DNA from: Syngnathus acus
Taxonomy: Eukaryota > Chordata > Actinopteri > Syngnathiformes > Syngnathidae
DNA length: 64,000 bases
Direction: 5' to 3'
Assembly: GCF_901709675.1 (NCBI RefSeq)
Contig: NC_051092.1
Location: forward strand, 16,745,128 to 16,809,127
Shown here: positions 9,960 through 22,004 of the stretch, one piece after another
Numbering within the stretch: the stretch's first letter is position 1
How the letters are laid out: each line of letters begins with the position of its first letter
Position numbers and translations under genes: made by a program
Notes under the pieces: generated by a model
The model's database searches: none
What the model saw: only the letters and a program-made list of their open reading frames with translations
What the model was told of the DNA's origin: nothing

Positions 9960-11681
9960 AACATCCATCCATCCATCCATCCATCTTCTTCCGCTTATCC
10001 GGGGTCGGGTCGCGGGGGCAGCAGCTTCAGGAGGGACTCCCAGACTTCCCTCTCCCCAGCCACTTCATCTAGCTCATCCCGGGGGATCCCAAGGCGTTCC
10101 CAGGCCAGCCGAGAGACATAGTCTCTCCAGCGCGTCCTGGGTCGTCCCCGGGGTCTCCTACCGGTGGGACATGCCCGGAACACCTCCCCAGGGAGGCGTC
10201 CAGGAGGCATCCTGATGAGATGCCGAGCCACCTCATCTGGCTCCTCTCAACGTGGAGGAGCAGCGACTCTACTCCGAGTCTCTCCCGGATGACCGAACTT
10301 CTCACCCTATCTCTAAAGGAGAGCCCGGACATCCTGCGGAGAAAACTCATTTCGGCCGCTTGTATCCGGGATCTCGTTCTTTCGGTCACGACCCATAGCT
10401 CGTGACCATAGGTGAGGGTAGGAGCGTAAATCGACCGGTAAATTGAGAGCTTTGCCTTTTGGCTCAGCTCTCTCTTTACCACGACGGACCGGTACAGAGT
10501 CCGCATTACTGCCGACGCTGCACCGATCCGCCTGTCGATCTCGCGCTCCATCCTCCCCTCACTCGTGAACAAGACCCCAAGATACTTAAACTCCTCCACT
10601 TGGGGCAGGATCTCATCCCCGATCCGGAGAGGGCATTCCACCCTTTTCCGATCGAGGACCATGGACTCGGATTTGGAGGTGCTGACCCTCATCCCGACCG
10701 CTTCACACTCGGCTGCGAACCGCTCCAGTGAGAGCTGGAGATCACGGCCCGAAGAAGCCAACAGCACCACGTCGTCTGCAAAAAGCAGAGACGTGATGCT
10801 GAGGTCCCCAAACCGGACACCCTCAACGCCTCGGCTGCGCCTAGAAATTCTGTCCATAAAAATTATGAACGGAATCGGTGACAAAAGCAGCCTTGGCGGA
10901 GTCCAACCCTCACTGGGAACGAATCCGACTTACTGCCGGAAATGCGGACCAAACTCTGGCATCGGTGATACAGGGACCGAACCGCCCTTATCAGTTGGCT
11001 CGGTACCCCGTACTCCCGAAGCACCCCCCACAGAACCTCCCGAGGGACACGGTCGAACGCCTTCTCCAAGTCCACAAAACACATGTGGACTGGTTGGGCG
11101 AACTCCCATGCACCCTCGAGGATCCTGCTGAGGGTGAAAAGCTGGTCCACTGTTCCACGGCCAGGACGAAAGCCACACTGTTCCTCCTGAATCCGAGGTT
11201 CGACCTCCCGACGGACCCTCCTCTCCAGCACCCCTGAATAGACCTTACCAGGGAGGCTGAGGAGTGTAATTCCCCTGTAATTGGAACACACCCTCCGGCC
11301 CCCCTTCTTAAAGAGGGGAACCACCACCCCAGTCTGCCAATCCAGAGGCACTGTCCCCGATGTCCACGCGATGCTGTAGAGACGTGTCAGCCATGACAGC
11401 CCCACAACATCCAGAGCCCTTAAGAAATCCGGGCGGATCTCATCCACCCCCGGGGCCCTGCCACCGAGGAGTTTTTTAACTACCTCAGTGACTTCGACCC
11501 CAGAGATTGGAGAGTCCGCCTCAGAGTCCCCAGGCCCTGCTTCCACAATGGAAGGCGTGTAGGTGGAATTGAGGAGGTCTTCGAAGTATTCTCCCCACCG
11601 ACACACGACGTCCCGAGTCGAGGTCAGCAGCACGCCATCTCCACTGTAAACAGTGTTGACGTTGCACTGCTTCCCCCTCCT
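9960..11681 (-). mobile_element. Rex3-type (RTE clade) LINE, 5'-truncated copy 1
   Basis: On the minus strand this copy carries the C-terminal half of a reverse transcriptase: LEKAFDRVP, LRQGC, then FADDVVLLASSG with the YADD-equivalent FADD. A 3' end with the CGGGGTCGGGTCGCGGGG signature and an (ATCC)n tail at 9960-9980 follows. A frameshift near 10865-10885 separates two frames (10863-11756 and 10069-10884), and a second break lies near 10200. It is over 95 percent alike by eye to copy 2 at 25970-28710, and is truncated exactly where L2 sequence resumes. Confidence 0.88.
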
Positions 11682-13115
11682 CCTTACCCCTATTATCACT
11701 AAATGCTTTGAGAGACTCATCCTTCCCTCCATCAAGTCCGCCATCCCAGCTAACATCGGCCAGTACCAGTTTGCCTACCGAGCAAACAGGTCAACAAAGG
11801 ATGCAGTCATGATGGCGCTCCACACAGCCCTCACTCACCTGGATCAGAGAAACACCTATGTGAGAATGCTAATTGTGGACTTCAGCTCAGCATTTAACAT
11901 GGTCCTTCCCCAGAAGCTGGTCACAAAGCTGCACAACCTGGGCTTAGACATTTCACTGTGTGCATGGATATGGGACTTCCTCAGGAACAGACCACAGCGC
12001 GTCAGGATGGGAGACCACTTTTCATCCACACTCATACTGAACACTGGAACACCACAGGGGTGTGTCCTCAGCCCGCTTCTCTTCTCTCTGTTCACGCATG
12101 ACTGTTTCCCCATCCATCCCACAAACACCATCGTTAAGTTCGCTGGTGACACCACTATTGTAGGACTGATTAAGAACAACGATGAGTCAGCCTACAGGGA
12201 GGAGGTCAAACATTTGATCGACTGGTCCTCTTAGAACAACCTGGAACTTAACACCACCAAGACAAAAGAAATAATTGTGGATTTTAGGAAAGCCAAAAGG
12301 ACTGTGCCACCCACCCTCTCTATTAGAGGTGAGGAGGTTGAGAGAGTGGAGAGCTTTAAGTTCCTGGGAATTCACATCTCAGCCGACTTCACCTGGTCCA
12401 TCCACACCTTGAAACAGGTGAAGAAGGCACACCAGAGGCTTTACTTCCTCAGGAAGCTGAAACAGCATCAAATTCCACGCCCCCTGCTGGTTAACTTTTA
12501 TAGAGCATCCATCAAGTCCATCCTGACCTACTGCTATACAGTGTGGTTCACGAGCTGCACTGCAAAGGACAGGAAGGACCTGCAGCGGGTGGTGAGGACG
12601 GCAGAGAAGATAATCGGGACTACATTGCCCTCCCTTGAAGACATCAACACAGGTCGACTCAATAAAAAAGACAAAAACATCAGTACTGATTCCACACACC
12701 CTGGTCATGCCCTGTTCTTCCCATTCCCCTCTGGTAAAAGGTACTGCTTCTTAACATTGAGAACTTCACGATTGAGCAACAGTTTTTTTCATCAGGCTGT
12801 TAAAACCATCACTCCACCACTGCTCATCCCATGCAAAGACTGACACAGATCACCCCCCCCCCCCCCACACACACACACAGCAACAAGTGCAATATCCAGC
12901 CCCCTGCCCCCTCGCCTTATGCACTTTGCACTTTGATCGCTCAAACGCAGATTTGATTCTTGTTTATTATTATTTTTTTGTATTGCATTTTATCTGTTCT
13001 TTATACTGTTATATATACGTATGTATGTGCATGATCTGCCATGTGGAGCTGCCAAACGAATTTTCACAGTTAACACTGCGTTAACGTGACAATAAAGGAA
13101 TTCAATTCAATTCAT
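11682..13115 (+). pseudogene. L2-clade LINE, RT and 3' end (resumes after Rex3)
   Basis: Coding resumes with TPIITKCFERLIL and runs through [28 protein letters not shown] and FAGDTT to FLGIHIS and LRKLKQHQIPRPL. The catalytic FADD is altered to FAGD and an in-frame TAG lies at 12232-12234, so the copy is dead. The 3' untranslated region contains a C-run (12856-12870), a CA tract, AATAAA near 13090 and a short (ATTCA)n tail ending about 13115. Confidence 0.85.
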
Positions 13116-14208
13116 GGTACCTGACCTTGTAAAAATCAGAAAATACAGTTTTACAAAAGGGTGCAGTGAAAACTGCTGCAACACCCTGTGCATCTTCTCA
13201 AAGACTGAAGGGGGATCCTGCCCTCTTTGTAGTATTGTCTGATGAATCTGTTCAGGTCAAACACACACACAAGCACATTATTTTAATATGGAAAAAGGTT
13301 ACTAGAATTTATCAAAAAACACACACTGAACACATTTTAATTTTATTTTTTTCGTGCTAATTAAGTGCACTGGGAATGTCTACCACCCTAGCTTCGTTAA
13401 CATGTATGTACTGTAATGACCGAGTGTATTTACAGCCGTGTTTACCACACATTGCACGATAAACATTTTAAAAATAACTTAATGCTGATGTTGACCTACT
13501 GATATGGGTGTAGGAACACATTTTAAGCACTTAATTATGTTTATGCTATGTTACTTACAGCCATTAAGTTGAAGTCAGCGAGCAGCCTCTTAAGTCACAT
13601 TACTTCAGTCAATCAAATCAGTCGCTCACTTTTCAATCCAGTGATTACCACTAACCTCCACCTGGGGACAGGCTGGCTGTGGAAGACTGCAAGGGAGGGA
13701 TTGATTCTGGTGGGCTGAACTGTTTCTGGGGCAACTCCACCCTTGTGGTTGTACAGCAAGCTGTACTTGCAAGCAGGTGCCGCACAAGCAAACACGCCAA
13801 ATAAAGAATAAAATAAAAATAAAAACAACAGACACATACACGTACAGCGTGGTGATCGACAGACACACACATGCGTACAGCGTGGATCATTGATATGACA
13901 ATAACGTGGGACACGTCATTGTCTTCTGTGGCACCAAAAGGTATACAACTGTTTAATTTTTTCTTTATTTGGCTGCATGCCACCTGTGCAGCAATTTCGT
14001 GTGACCTTGTACCACTAAGTCCGTTATTTGCAGCGTTTGGCTGATTCGTACCGACTGAGTGAAGCTGAAATAGAAAAGAACTAAGAGAAAGAAGACGATG
14101 CCCATCTCTGTTACTTTGCATTGAGATGATGTGCACACTTGTGCAACAACATAACTTCAGTTGTTTATTCTTACTGTTTATATGTTTTAAGTGTGTAGTA
14201 GATTCATG
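13116..14208. other. Unassigned sequence with one dispersed-repeat segment
   Basis: No gene is recognised. About 13660-13745 is the reverse complement of a segment near 25875-25955 (shared CCCACCAGAATCAATCCC), so both belong to an unidentified dispersed repeat. Frames at 13613-14229 (minus) look non-coding. Confidence 0.45.
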
Positions 14209-14398
14209 GTGTAAAGCAGGGGTCACCAAACTTTCTTAAACCGAGAGCTACTTCCTGGGTACTGATTAACGCAAAGGGCTACCAGTTTGACACACACTTC
14301 TGAAATAGCCAATTTGCTCAATTTGGCTTTTACTATGTGTTATTATTGTCATTTCCAGTTCACATGTAAGTGTGATTTTAACAAGAATAGCACAAATT

Positions 14399-15269
14399 CA
14401 GTCAAACCTTGGTTTTTGACCACAATCCGTTCCAGAAGGCGGTTCGAGAAGCGAATTGGTCGAATTCCGAATCTGTTTTTCCCATTACAAATAATGGAAT
14501 TTTTCTAAATCAGTTTCAAGACAAAAAAAACCCGCCTTTTTAAGCATTTTTTCATTTGCGCATATTTGTCCGATCGCGCAACTGCAGCGCACCGCCGAAC
14601 GCGCAACCGTAGCGCGTCGCCCACCGTGCAACTGCACCGCGCTGGTTGCATTATTGTGACAGATCCGTCGCTTAAATTTACAAAATATTTTTAAAGTCCT
14701 GATGTACTTTCCAAAATTTAAGTGGACCTCATTGCGCAGGGAGCTTAATTTGGTCCGATCGCGCAACCGCAGCGCACCGCCGAACGCGCAACAGTAGCGC
14801 GTCGCCGACCGCGCAACTGCACCGCGCTGGTCGCATTATTGTGACAGATCCGTCGCTTAAATTTACAAAATATTTTTAAAGTCCTGATGTACTTTCCAAA
14901 ATTTAAGTGGACCTCATTGCGCAGGGAGCTTATTTTGGTCCGATCGCGCAACCGCAGCGCGCCGGGCGCTCACTGTAGCATAGCTTTAAGAGCGTCTTTG
15001 TGTTTTAGGATGGCTTTACTGCTCCCACTTGCTTTCTTTGGAGGCATGATTAGGGGTTAATACAATCCTCAAAGTAACGAAAATACAATAACAACGGAGT
15101 CAGTCGGCATCCGGGCCGCGCGGTCGGGTTTTCTCGGGTCCTCCCGGCTCATCTCGCGAGGTTCGACCTCCGAATTTTGTTCGACAACCGAAGCAAAAAA
15201 ATCTCGAATTTTTTGTTCGAATTCCAATTATTTCGAGCACCGGGACGTTCGAAAACCGAGGTTTGACTG
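14399..15269. mobile_element. Nested TIR element, mariner/Tc1-like ends
   Basis: The ends CAGTCAAACCTTGGTTTT and AAAACCGAGGTTTGACTG are inverted repeats. The right flank is TA and the left flank TT, compatible with a TA duplication that has mutated on one side. Subterminal TTCGAA-rich repeats are present on both sides. There is no transposase. It contains a 185-bp tandem repeat. Confidence 0.75.
14571..14960. repeat. 185-bp tandem repeat, about 2.1 copies
   Basis: The phrase CGATCGCGCAAC recurs at 14571, 14756 and 14941, a spacing of 185 bp. The units are nearly identical, with a CG-rich half and an AT-rich half. Confidence 0.93.
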
Positions 15270-15405
15270 TAAAATAAATAGATGCAGCTCACTGACAAGT
15301 GCCGCTATTTGAGCTAATTTTAGAACAGTTCTGCGGGCGACTCATGCGGTCCTCACGGGCGACCTGGTGCCCGCGGGCACCGTGTTGGTGACCCCTGGTG
15401 TAAAG

Positions 15406-16003
15406 TTTTTAAATGATATAGCTTTTCATTTTTTTACTCCACAAAAGCATTCCAGGGGTGTGTAAGATTACTCCATGCAGTATGCATTTTTCTGCTACAT
15501 CTATCATATACTAAGACACATTTTTTAATTGCACACGCTGTAAAACTTTGTTTTGTCATGTTTTTTTATTCATTTTGTCTCTTTATATTCAAGTGTGTGG
15601 CTACATAGATCCATCAAACACAATCAATAGCAAATAATTAACCCCACCCCCCACCCATTTTACACAATTCTCCCACCACTGGCAAAGACACATTGAACTG
15701 CTTGTAAACATGATGAAAATGAATCTGAGTTTTGTTTCAAAAAGTAATTTAGTAGAAAAATAGATTGTCTTTTTTGGGTATTTCTATTTTGTGAATTGTT
15801 ACACCATGTAGCTCATGGTGTAATATACACAGAAATGAGACAAATATAGTTCCGGAGGTTATAAGGCCATTGGTTTTCATTAAAAATCTGAAAAGGGTGA
15901 TATAAGAAAAGTCAGCCAACTGTCCTGTTCATGATGGGGAAAAAAGGAAAATGGTATAAGGTGTGTTTTTTTTCTTCCCAAGGTCATAAAATTGCATTAA
16001 CAA
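15406..16003. other. Intergenic, 3' side of the SLC10A3-like gene
   Basis: No gene is recognised. On the minus strand it would hold the 3' untranslated region of the transporter gene; no convincing polyadenylation signal close to the stop was found. Confidence 0.5.
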
Positions 16004-17413
16004 TCAGGTGTCACTTCTAGGGACAGTGGGCCCACACAACCAGTGCTGGGTGTAATAGGCCAGAACTGCGAGAAGCATCTCAGAGGTGCTCGTCAGGGCC
16101 ACAATGAACGGAGCTTGTGACGCAAAGTCGGCCTCCATCCGGCGGAAGGACAGCTGCATGACAGCAAGGGCTAGCAAGCTGTTCTGGACACCCACTTCAA
16201 TGCTCACTGTCTTTCTCTCCGAAGGTGCCAGTCCCACTAATTTAGCCAGAACTGACCCAACGAACAACCCGAGCAAAGGCACAGTCACGCCAACAGCCAC
16301 AATCGGAGGCCTGACATTGGCCAGTATAGATGCGCCCATTTGGTAGGCCATGAAGATGCCACCAACAATAAGCACAAAGCTAAAGGGCCGTATGAGTCCT
16401 AGCAAGACACGAGTGAGGGCAGGCAGGCGTAGCTTGACCAGCATTCCAAGCGAAATGGGGATGGCAATGAAGAGGAGGGTGCCAAGAATCTTTATGAACG
16501 GCACATGCAGTTCCGCATGCACCCCCAGCAGACGTCCATACAGAGTTGATGACAGGGGCATGGCTGCCATCGCCACCACTGTTGACACCAGGGTCATGGA
16601 GATAGCAAGGGTGACGTCTCCTCCGAGCAGCAGACTGTAAAGGTATCCGCCTCCGCCACCTGGGGTGGAGCATGTGATCACTAGGCCCAGTGAGAGCGCT
16701 TTGGGCAGCAAGGCCAGCCGAGACACGCTGTAAGCATACAATGGCATCACCAGGAACTGACCAAGCACCCCGAGTACCAGTGGCACGGGGCTCTTCACTA
16801 GAGCCTTCAGTACCTCCACCTCCACCTTGCACCCAAAGGCACACTTGTTGATAACAATGAGGGGAAGCAAAGCAAATAGCACAGGGTTCTCTGAGAAATG
16901 GGAGAGTCCTCCTGACTGGATGAGTTGTGTGGCTGGGTCATCATTCCCAGGGGCCACCACAATGCAGTAATCCGTCCTCTCCTCGATCAAAATGGGCACA
17001 GAATTCTGGTCTAGTCCCAGCAGCTGGATCTCAAGCTGGGCTCTTCCTGGAAAACCGGAGTGGATACTGATAATGTAGCTCCTTCCAGGTCCTGCATGGC
17101 CACTATCTGTCACATTCAAGATGGAGAGGACCTCTGGATCGAAGGAGCGCACCGTCACAGTCTGTTTCCAGCTCTGGCGGCCTTTCCTGCCGGCTGCTTG
17201 GCTTTGAAATTGGGTGGATATTACAATCACACCCTTGGTGTTTTCAGGGAACTCAAATTCCTGTGACGAACCATCCCCAATGGTGAGATACCTGCTGCTA
17301 TCTGCCGTCAAATTGGAGAGGTTGCTGCGGTTGATGTGACTTACAGTGGCCCACGCACCGTCCGCTTCGCTGATAAAAAGGAACAAACAACAGAATGTAA
17401 ATAGCGTCCTCAT
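16004..17413 (-). CDS. slc10a3: SLC10A3-like (P3 protein) membrane transporter
   Basis: This is a single-exon 469-codon frame, ATG at 17413, TGA at 16006-16004. The length is close to human SLC10A3 (about 477 residues), which also has one coding exon. Residues 1-19 look like a signal peptide. A lumenal/extracellular N-terminal domain follows with NRS and NLT glycosylation sequons. From about residue 175 there are about nine hydrophobic segments of the bile-acid:sodium symporter (SBF) fold. Diagnostic stretches are CSTPGGGGGYLYSLLLGG, GDVTLAIS, KILGTLLFIAIP, SIEVGVQNSLLALA and SQAPFIVAL. P3 is an orphan member of the family with no proven substrate. SLC10A5 is the main alternative; I prefer SLC10A3 by recalled sequence. 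It is the best-preserved host gene in the window and its frame is intact. Confidence 0.85.
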   Translation of the reverse strand: MRTLFTFCCLFLFISEADGAWATVSHINRSNLSNLTADSSRYLTIGDGSSQEFEFPENTKGVIVISTQFQSQAAGRKGRQSWKQTVTVRSFDPEVLSILNVTDSGHAGPGRSYIISIHSGFPGRAQLEIQLLGLDQNSVPILIEERTDYCIVVAPGNDDPATQLIQSGGLSHFSENPVLFALLPLIVINKCAFGCKVEVEVLKALVKSPVPLVLGVLGQFLVMPLYAYSVSRLALLPKALSLGLVITCSTPGGGGGYLYSLLLGGDVTLAISMTLVSTVVAMAAMPLSSTLYGRLLGVHAELHVPFIKILGTLLFIAIPISLGMLVKLRLPALTRVLLGLIRPFSFVLIVGGIFMAYQMGASILANVRPPIVAVGVTVPLLGLFVGSVLAKLVGLAPSERKTVSIEVGVQNSLLALAVMQLSFRRMEADFASQAPFIVALTSTSEMLLAVLAYYTQHWLCGPTVPRSDT

Positions 17414-17670
17414 TGTATTCTTCGACAGGCGCTGCAGACACTTTTCTCCCCTGCCACGCTTTTACTCCGCGACGTCAAACACTGTCATTGTTGTCTCCGG
17501 TGTAAACAAGAGCGTTAGGGATCGACATCGCGTACATTTCTTGTTTCATTGCAGCCATTATACCGGAACCAAGACGTCACCCCGCCCTGTCCACGGACAT
17601 ATATAGAATTGACTTTACGATACACCTCGCTCGCCGCCTGGAGGAGTGAAGCCACTGGCGGCCATCTTAC
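17414..17670 (-). promoter_or_regulatory. Upstream region of slc10a3 with YY1-like site
   Basis: GGCGGCCATCTT at 17657-17668 is the reverse complement of the YY1 core AAGATGGCCGCC. It lies about 250 bp upstream of the start codon and is oriented toward the gene. TATATA at about 17600 could serve as a TATA element. Assigned by motif and position only. Confidence 0.4.
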
Positions 17671-18332
17671 GTTGCCAATTTCTGACGCTGCCTAATTTAA
17701 TTATATTTCTCCGTGATATTTTCACGTTATTTCCTGTCTCTGCGGCGAAAATCCCACCGTATATGGCATACAGTTTTGTCTTTACGTTTGGGAAAAGCGC
17801 TACATGTACATTTTATGTGTAATAATTTTATTTTCTTCTTTAAGATATACATCTGAGCGATACCTAAACATTCGTCCATGTTGTGTTGTCAGAACCGTCG
17901 ACAAAGCAATAATCCACGATATAGAGGTAATGTACTCATATATTCGTCAATACAAACAAAAAAGTTGTTTGTTTGAGAAGCGCTCATTGATCTCCGCGGG
18001 TATCCAAGCCTGGTAACGGTGGCAACGTAATACGGCTGCCGTCTTGCTTCAATCACGAGGGTCCTACAATGACGGGAAGCTTGACGCCAAAACGTCATTT
18101 ACGTGTCGAAGGCGATACAAATGTGGGAAGTCGAACTCTTCGGACTTCCAAAGAGAAAATGTGCACTCGAACACTAGGGCTGTAACCTCTGTCTTTCATA
18201 AATACTGTAAAGTTTGACCATAGAATCAGCATTTTTGTTTGTAAGCAACGGGGCCCTTCGCTCATCTAACCCAAGTTACAAATCACCCTTATACGCTGCA
18301 ATTGTATAGCTCTAATTAGTAAAAATTACACA
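17671..18332. other. Intergenic, nothing recognised
   Basis: No domain, repeat signature or RNA gene was recognised on either strand. Confidence 0.45.
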
Positions 18333-19336
18333 TACCGTATTGGCCCGAATATAAGACGACCCTGATTATAGGACGACTCCCTCTTTTTCAAGACTCAAGT
18401 TTGAAAAAAGACTTTTTGAACACCAAATTAAATTTTTATAATTACAGTACATGTGAAACAAATGATAACAATATATTCGAGAGAAAAATCCTGTTATTTT
18501 GCCTCATTCAAATCATGCAAAAACTGTATATTACATCTTAATATCTGAACATTTAAATATGTAAACTAAAGTGCAATCACATTTTTAAATTTTTTTTTAC
18601 TAGTTTTTGAAATGTAAATAAACCAATCTACTGTGATAAAACAACAAAATTGCAATAACTGCATTAACCATCAAAGTAAAGTCTAACTGTAACTGTAGTC
18701 TTGAAACAAATCTGAGTAAGGAAAAACATTGCAATAAAATAATGCAAACTGCTACCGCTATTGTTGGGGAGCCTGAGGACTGTTGACTCGGACGGTTATG
18801 CTCTTTTCGCCCCCGGGTGTCGGTCAGAACACAGGAGGGAAGACATGGTTCAGTTATAATTGCTTTACTGAATTATTGGCAAAAAATAATAATAAATAAA
18901 TATAGATGAAATACTCTCGGCAACACACCAAACATAAGTCATCGATCGAGACAACAAAATAAATTTGCTGGCGACCGTTAGTCGCCGTGCTGCTGCGTAA
19001 CGGCTACTCGTACGATGCGAGGCAAACTTAAAGGAGCGCGCCGGAGCAGTCAATCAAACGGCGCGCACACGAAGCAAACCGCGATCGGACAAACGACAAA
19101 ACAGTGGGCAGTAGTAACAATGAAATGTAGATACTCACTTTGTGTCAAAGACGCACACGATCACAGCAACATACTCAGTCGATTATGAGCGCGCCGGAGC
19201 TGTCAATCAAACGGCGCGCACACGAAGCAAACCGCGATCGGACAAACGGCACAACAGTGGACAGTAGCAACAATGAAATGTATATACTCACTTTGTGTTA
19301 AAGACGCACACGATCACAGCAACATACTCAGTCGAT
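18333..19336 (+). mobile_element. Left part of a TIR element (ATAAGACGAC family), truncated
   Basis: The sequence opens TACCGTATTGGCCCGAATA followed by TAAGACGAC and TAGGACGAC subterminal repeats, a typical MITE-like end. No matching right terminus is seen before Gypsy sequence begins about 19337. The interior carries two 153-bp tandem units. Confidence 0.6.
19034..19336. repeat. 153-bp tandem repeat, two copies
   Basis: GAGCGCGCCGGAGC recurs at 19034 and 19187, and both units end CATACTCAGTCGAT. The copies differ at only a few positions. Confidence 0.9.
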
Positions 19337-20899
19337 ACCAGCAACCTTTAACTTACCGCTGATGACATTCTGAGAAACACAAGAATGTCATCCCCTCGAC
19401 CCCACAAAACAGAGTCCTACAGCTCGCACACGAGGGACATCAGGGAATAATAAAAACAAAAAAAACTTCTCCGAACAAAAGTGTGGTTCCCAAACATAGA
19501 CCAGCAAGCAGAGGCCATGGTCAGCAACTGTATAGCTTGCCAGGCAAACACACCAGTTACTCACATGGAGCCATTATAGATGTCAGAGCTGCCCGAAGCT
19601 CCCTAGCACAGCACGAGTGTAGACTTTTATGGACCTCTTCCCACTGGAGAATATCTGCTGGTCATTGTAGATGATTACACCCGGTACCCAGTGGTTGAAG
19701 TTGTTAACTCAACTTCTGCTAACACAGTCATACCAGTCATGGACAAAGTGTTTTCCACATTTGGCATCCCAAGGGTCTTTAAGACGGACAATGGCCCCCC
19801 TTTGATGACCAGTTTGCGAAGCTTGCAACTTATTTAGGCTTCCACCATCGCAAGATCACACCACTGTGGCCTCAAGCTAACGCCACTGCCGAGCGTTTTA
19901 TGTGGACACTAGGCAAGAGCATCCGTGTCTCCGGAACTCTGAACATTTCTTGGAAACAACATCTCAACACCTTCCTCAGGGAATATCGTTCCACACCACA
20001 CAGCACTACAGGTGCTTCACCAGCAGAACTGTTGTTCCAACGAAAGATCTACACAAAAATTCCCACAGCCACAGTCATCAGCTCAGATCGCACCATCAGA
20101 GCAAAAGATCATGCTGCTACGCTGACACACGTCGTCATGCAGCACCTAGCACCTTCACCCCAGGTGACACAGTGCTTTACCATCAGCCCAAGCACAACAA
20201 GCTCACCACACCCTACAACACTGAACCATACAAAATATCAAAGATCAATGGCTCAATGATTACAGCAACAAAAGATGGACACTCTATCACAAAGAACTCA
20301 TCCTTCTTCAAAAAGATACATGCCGCGTTGCAGAACGCTCCGCCAGACTCCGTCCATAGCCGCGACGTACCTGCTGAGGACACACCACCTCCTCGATATC
20401 CGTCGCAACACAATAGACGTCCTCCTTCGTATCTTCGTGATTACGAGTAATCTCGGATTTTTGCATACACTGAAAATATTTAAACTAAATTTGGAAGTGA
20501 GGTTTGATGCCATGTAAACTGTTTTATTGGAGCAGGGTTTATGAACAAAATATTAAGCTGTGTTGTCCCACTATAGAGGTTTGTTTTCAGGTATTACTAC
20601 GAACAAATTAGCAGTAAAGAATCTATAAGGAAAACTGCATTCAAGTTTGTCTATTGTTTCAAAAACTGCATTCAGGTTTGTTTATTGTCTCAAAAAAAAA
20701 CAAGAAAAGAGTGATGTAATGTTCACAGCAGATCTGAATCTACTGTGCCATGTATGTGTAGCGCCCCCGGTGGCGAGGGGTTGGTGTACAACAGAGAACG
20801 GTGTTGCGAGTGCGGAGGTGGCAATAAAGTACAAGACGATCAACACATCCAAACGAGGCATCCTTCTTTTAGTCTTTAACGGGACCCGGAGATATTACA
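19337..20899 (+). pseudogene. Gypsy-type LTR retrotransposon fragment: integrase and 3' LTR
   Basis: Read across several frameshifts, the segment encodes the end of a Gypsy pol protein. The zinc-binding HHCC region includes LQLAHEGHQGI and NCIACQA. The integrase core has VDDYTRYPVVEVV, FKTDNGPPF with the catalytic Asp, and ATAERFMWTL with the catalytic Glu. The C-terminal part includes FLREYRSTPHSTTGASPAELLF. The frame breaks near 19450, 19590, 19795 and 20180 make it non-functional. The frame ends at the TAA about 20450. Gag, protease, RT and RNase H are absent. Confidence 0.82.
20712..20899 (+). mobile_element. Putative 3' LTR of the Gypsy fragment
   Basis: A purine-rich run ending AAGAAAAGAG directly precedes TGATGTAATG. 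The segment ends GATATTACA, giving TG...CA termini, and carries AATAAA at about 20822. At 188 bp it is short. No partner LTR exists in the window, so the limits are inferred. Confidence 0.45.
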
Positions 20900-21124
20900 G
20901 GGGGGTCATTTGTGTCGTAACATATGACACAAACATGGTGTCTGTATAGCAAATCCATTTACGTATTTGCCTGAATAACACAAAACAGCATATATACAAT
21001 AACAAAAACATATTTACACTAACAAAAACATGTGTACACTGACATTTTTTAGTTTTATAGTGGTACACTCAGTAAAAAAAGACAAAAGGAATACGGCCAT
21101 CGGTGCAGCATTTGAAGGAAGAAA

Positions 21125-21988
21125 AAGCGCCCCTCTTCAGAGCATTTTCGATGACTAACGAAGCAAGAATGTTTCCACACCATTTGGCCCAATGGTTACC
21201 TACAACCTTTCAAAAGCACTCACAGAAATAATAAAACCACTACAAGGACTCACAGATCAACACTGCAAAAACTCAAAACAACTCGCCACAGAATTCACCC
21301 ACATAAAAGTACAGAAAGATGAAATGTTCATATCACATGATGTCATTTCACTCGTCACAAAAACACCCACACAGGCCACCATGCACATAGTACATGACAG
21401 ATTATTAGCAGACAGGACACTCAAGAAATGCACAAATTTAACAGTACAGGACATCACTCAACGACTCCATTTCATCGCCACTTCCACATACTTCCAATAC
21501 AGAAACACAATTTACTGACAAAAAGAAGGATTCCCCATGGGAGACCCACTGTCTGCCGTCATGTGCAGCTTTTTCATTGAGGACTTGGAACAAAAAGCAC
21601 TCTCAACAGCCCCGGACATATACAAACCCACATTATGGAAACGCTATGTAGATGACATTCTGAAGATAGTAAAAACAGGATATACACAACACCTCACAGA
21701 CCATCTCAACACCATAGACACCACCGGTAATATCCAATCCACTCACAAAGAGGAAACAGATCGATCCATAGCCTTTCTAGACATCAACATACACCACACA
21801 GACAACGGAGATATCAAAATAAAAGTACACAAAAAACCCACACACACCGACCAATACCTCCTCTGGACATCTGAACACCCCACTATACATAAATTGTCTG
21901 TAGTCAGAACATTACACGAACGCACAACAAAAGTCACGGACCCGGAGGACAGAACACAGGAAGAAAAACACAACACGCACTTCATCTG
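21125..21988 (+). pseudogene. Penelope-like element reverse transcriptase fragment
   Basis: The coding blocks include TYNLSKALTEII, HDVISLVTKTP (motif A region), GFPMGDPLSAVMCSFF (motif B), KRYVDDILKIV (motif C, YVDD) and IAFLDINIHH, then HTDQYLLWTSEHP. This order and wording are characteristic of Penelope-like RTs, which are sisters of telomerase. A TGA at about 21518-21520 and earlier frame changes break the reading frame. The GIY-YIG part is not present here; a GIY-YIG fragment of this class occurs at 32571-33038. Confidence 0.85.
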
Positions 21989-22004
21989 ATCCCGGCCTAC
22001 AGGC

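Larger units (their letters stand above)
14217..15397. mobile_element. hAT-like element with CAGGGGTCACCAA termini
   Basis: The inverted ends read CAGGGGTCACCAA and TTGGTGACCCCTG. The flanking 8-bp duplication is GTGTAAAG (14209-14216 and 15398-15405). There is no transposase sequence. Most of the interior is a second, nested element (14399-15269). Confidence 0.92.

Noticed and set aside
9325-10215. 296-codon plus-strand frame
   Set aside because: It joins a hAT end, a CA microsatellite, L2 coding sequence and antisense Rex3; only the L2 part is meaningful.
17804-18016. 70-codon frame upstream of slc10a3
   Set aside because: No domain, splice context or codon pattern; probably chance.
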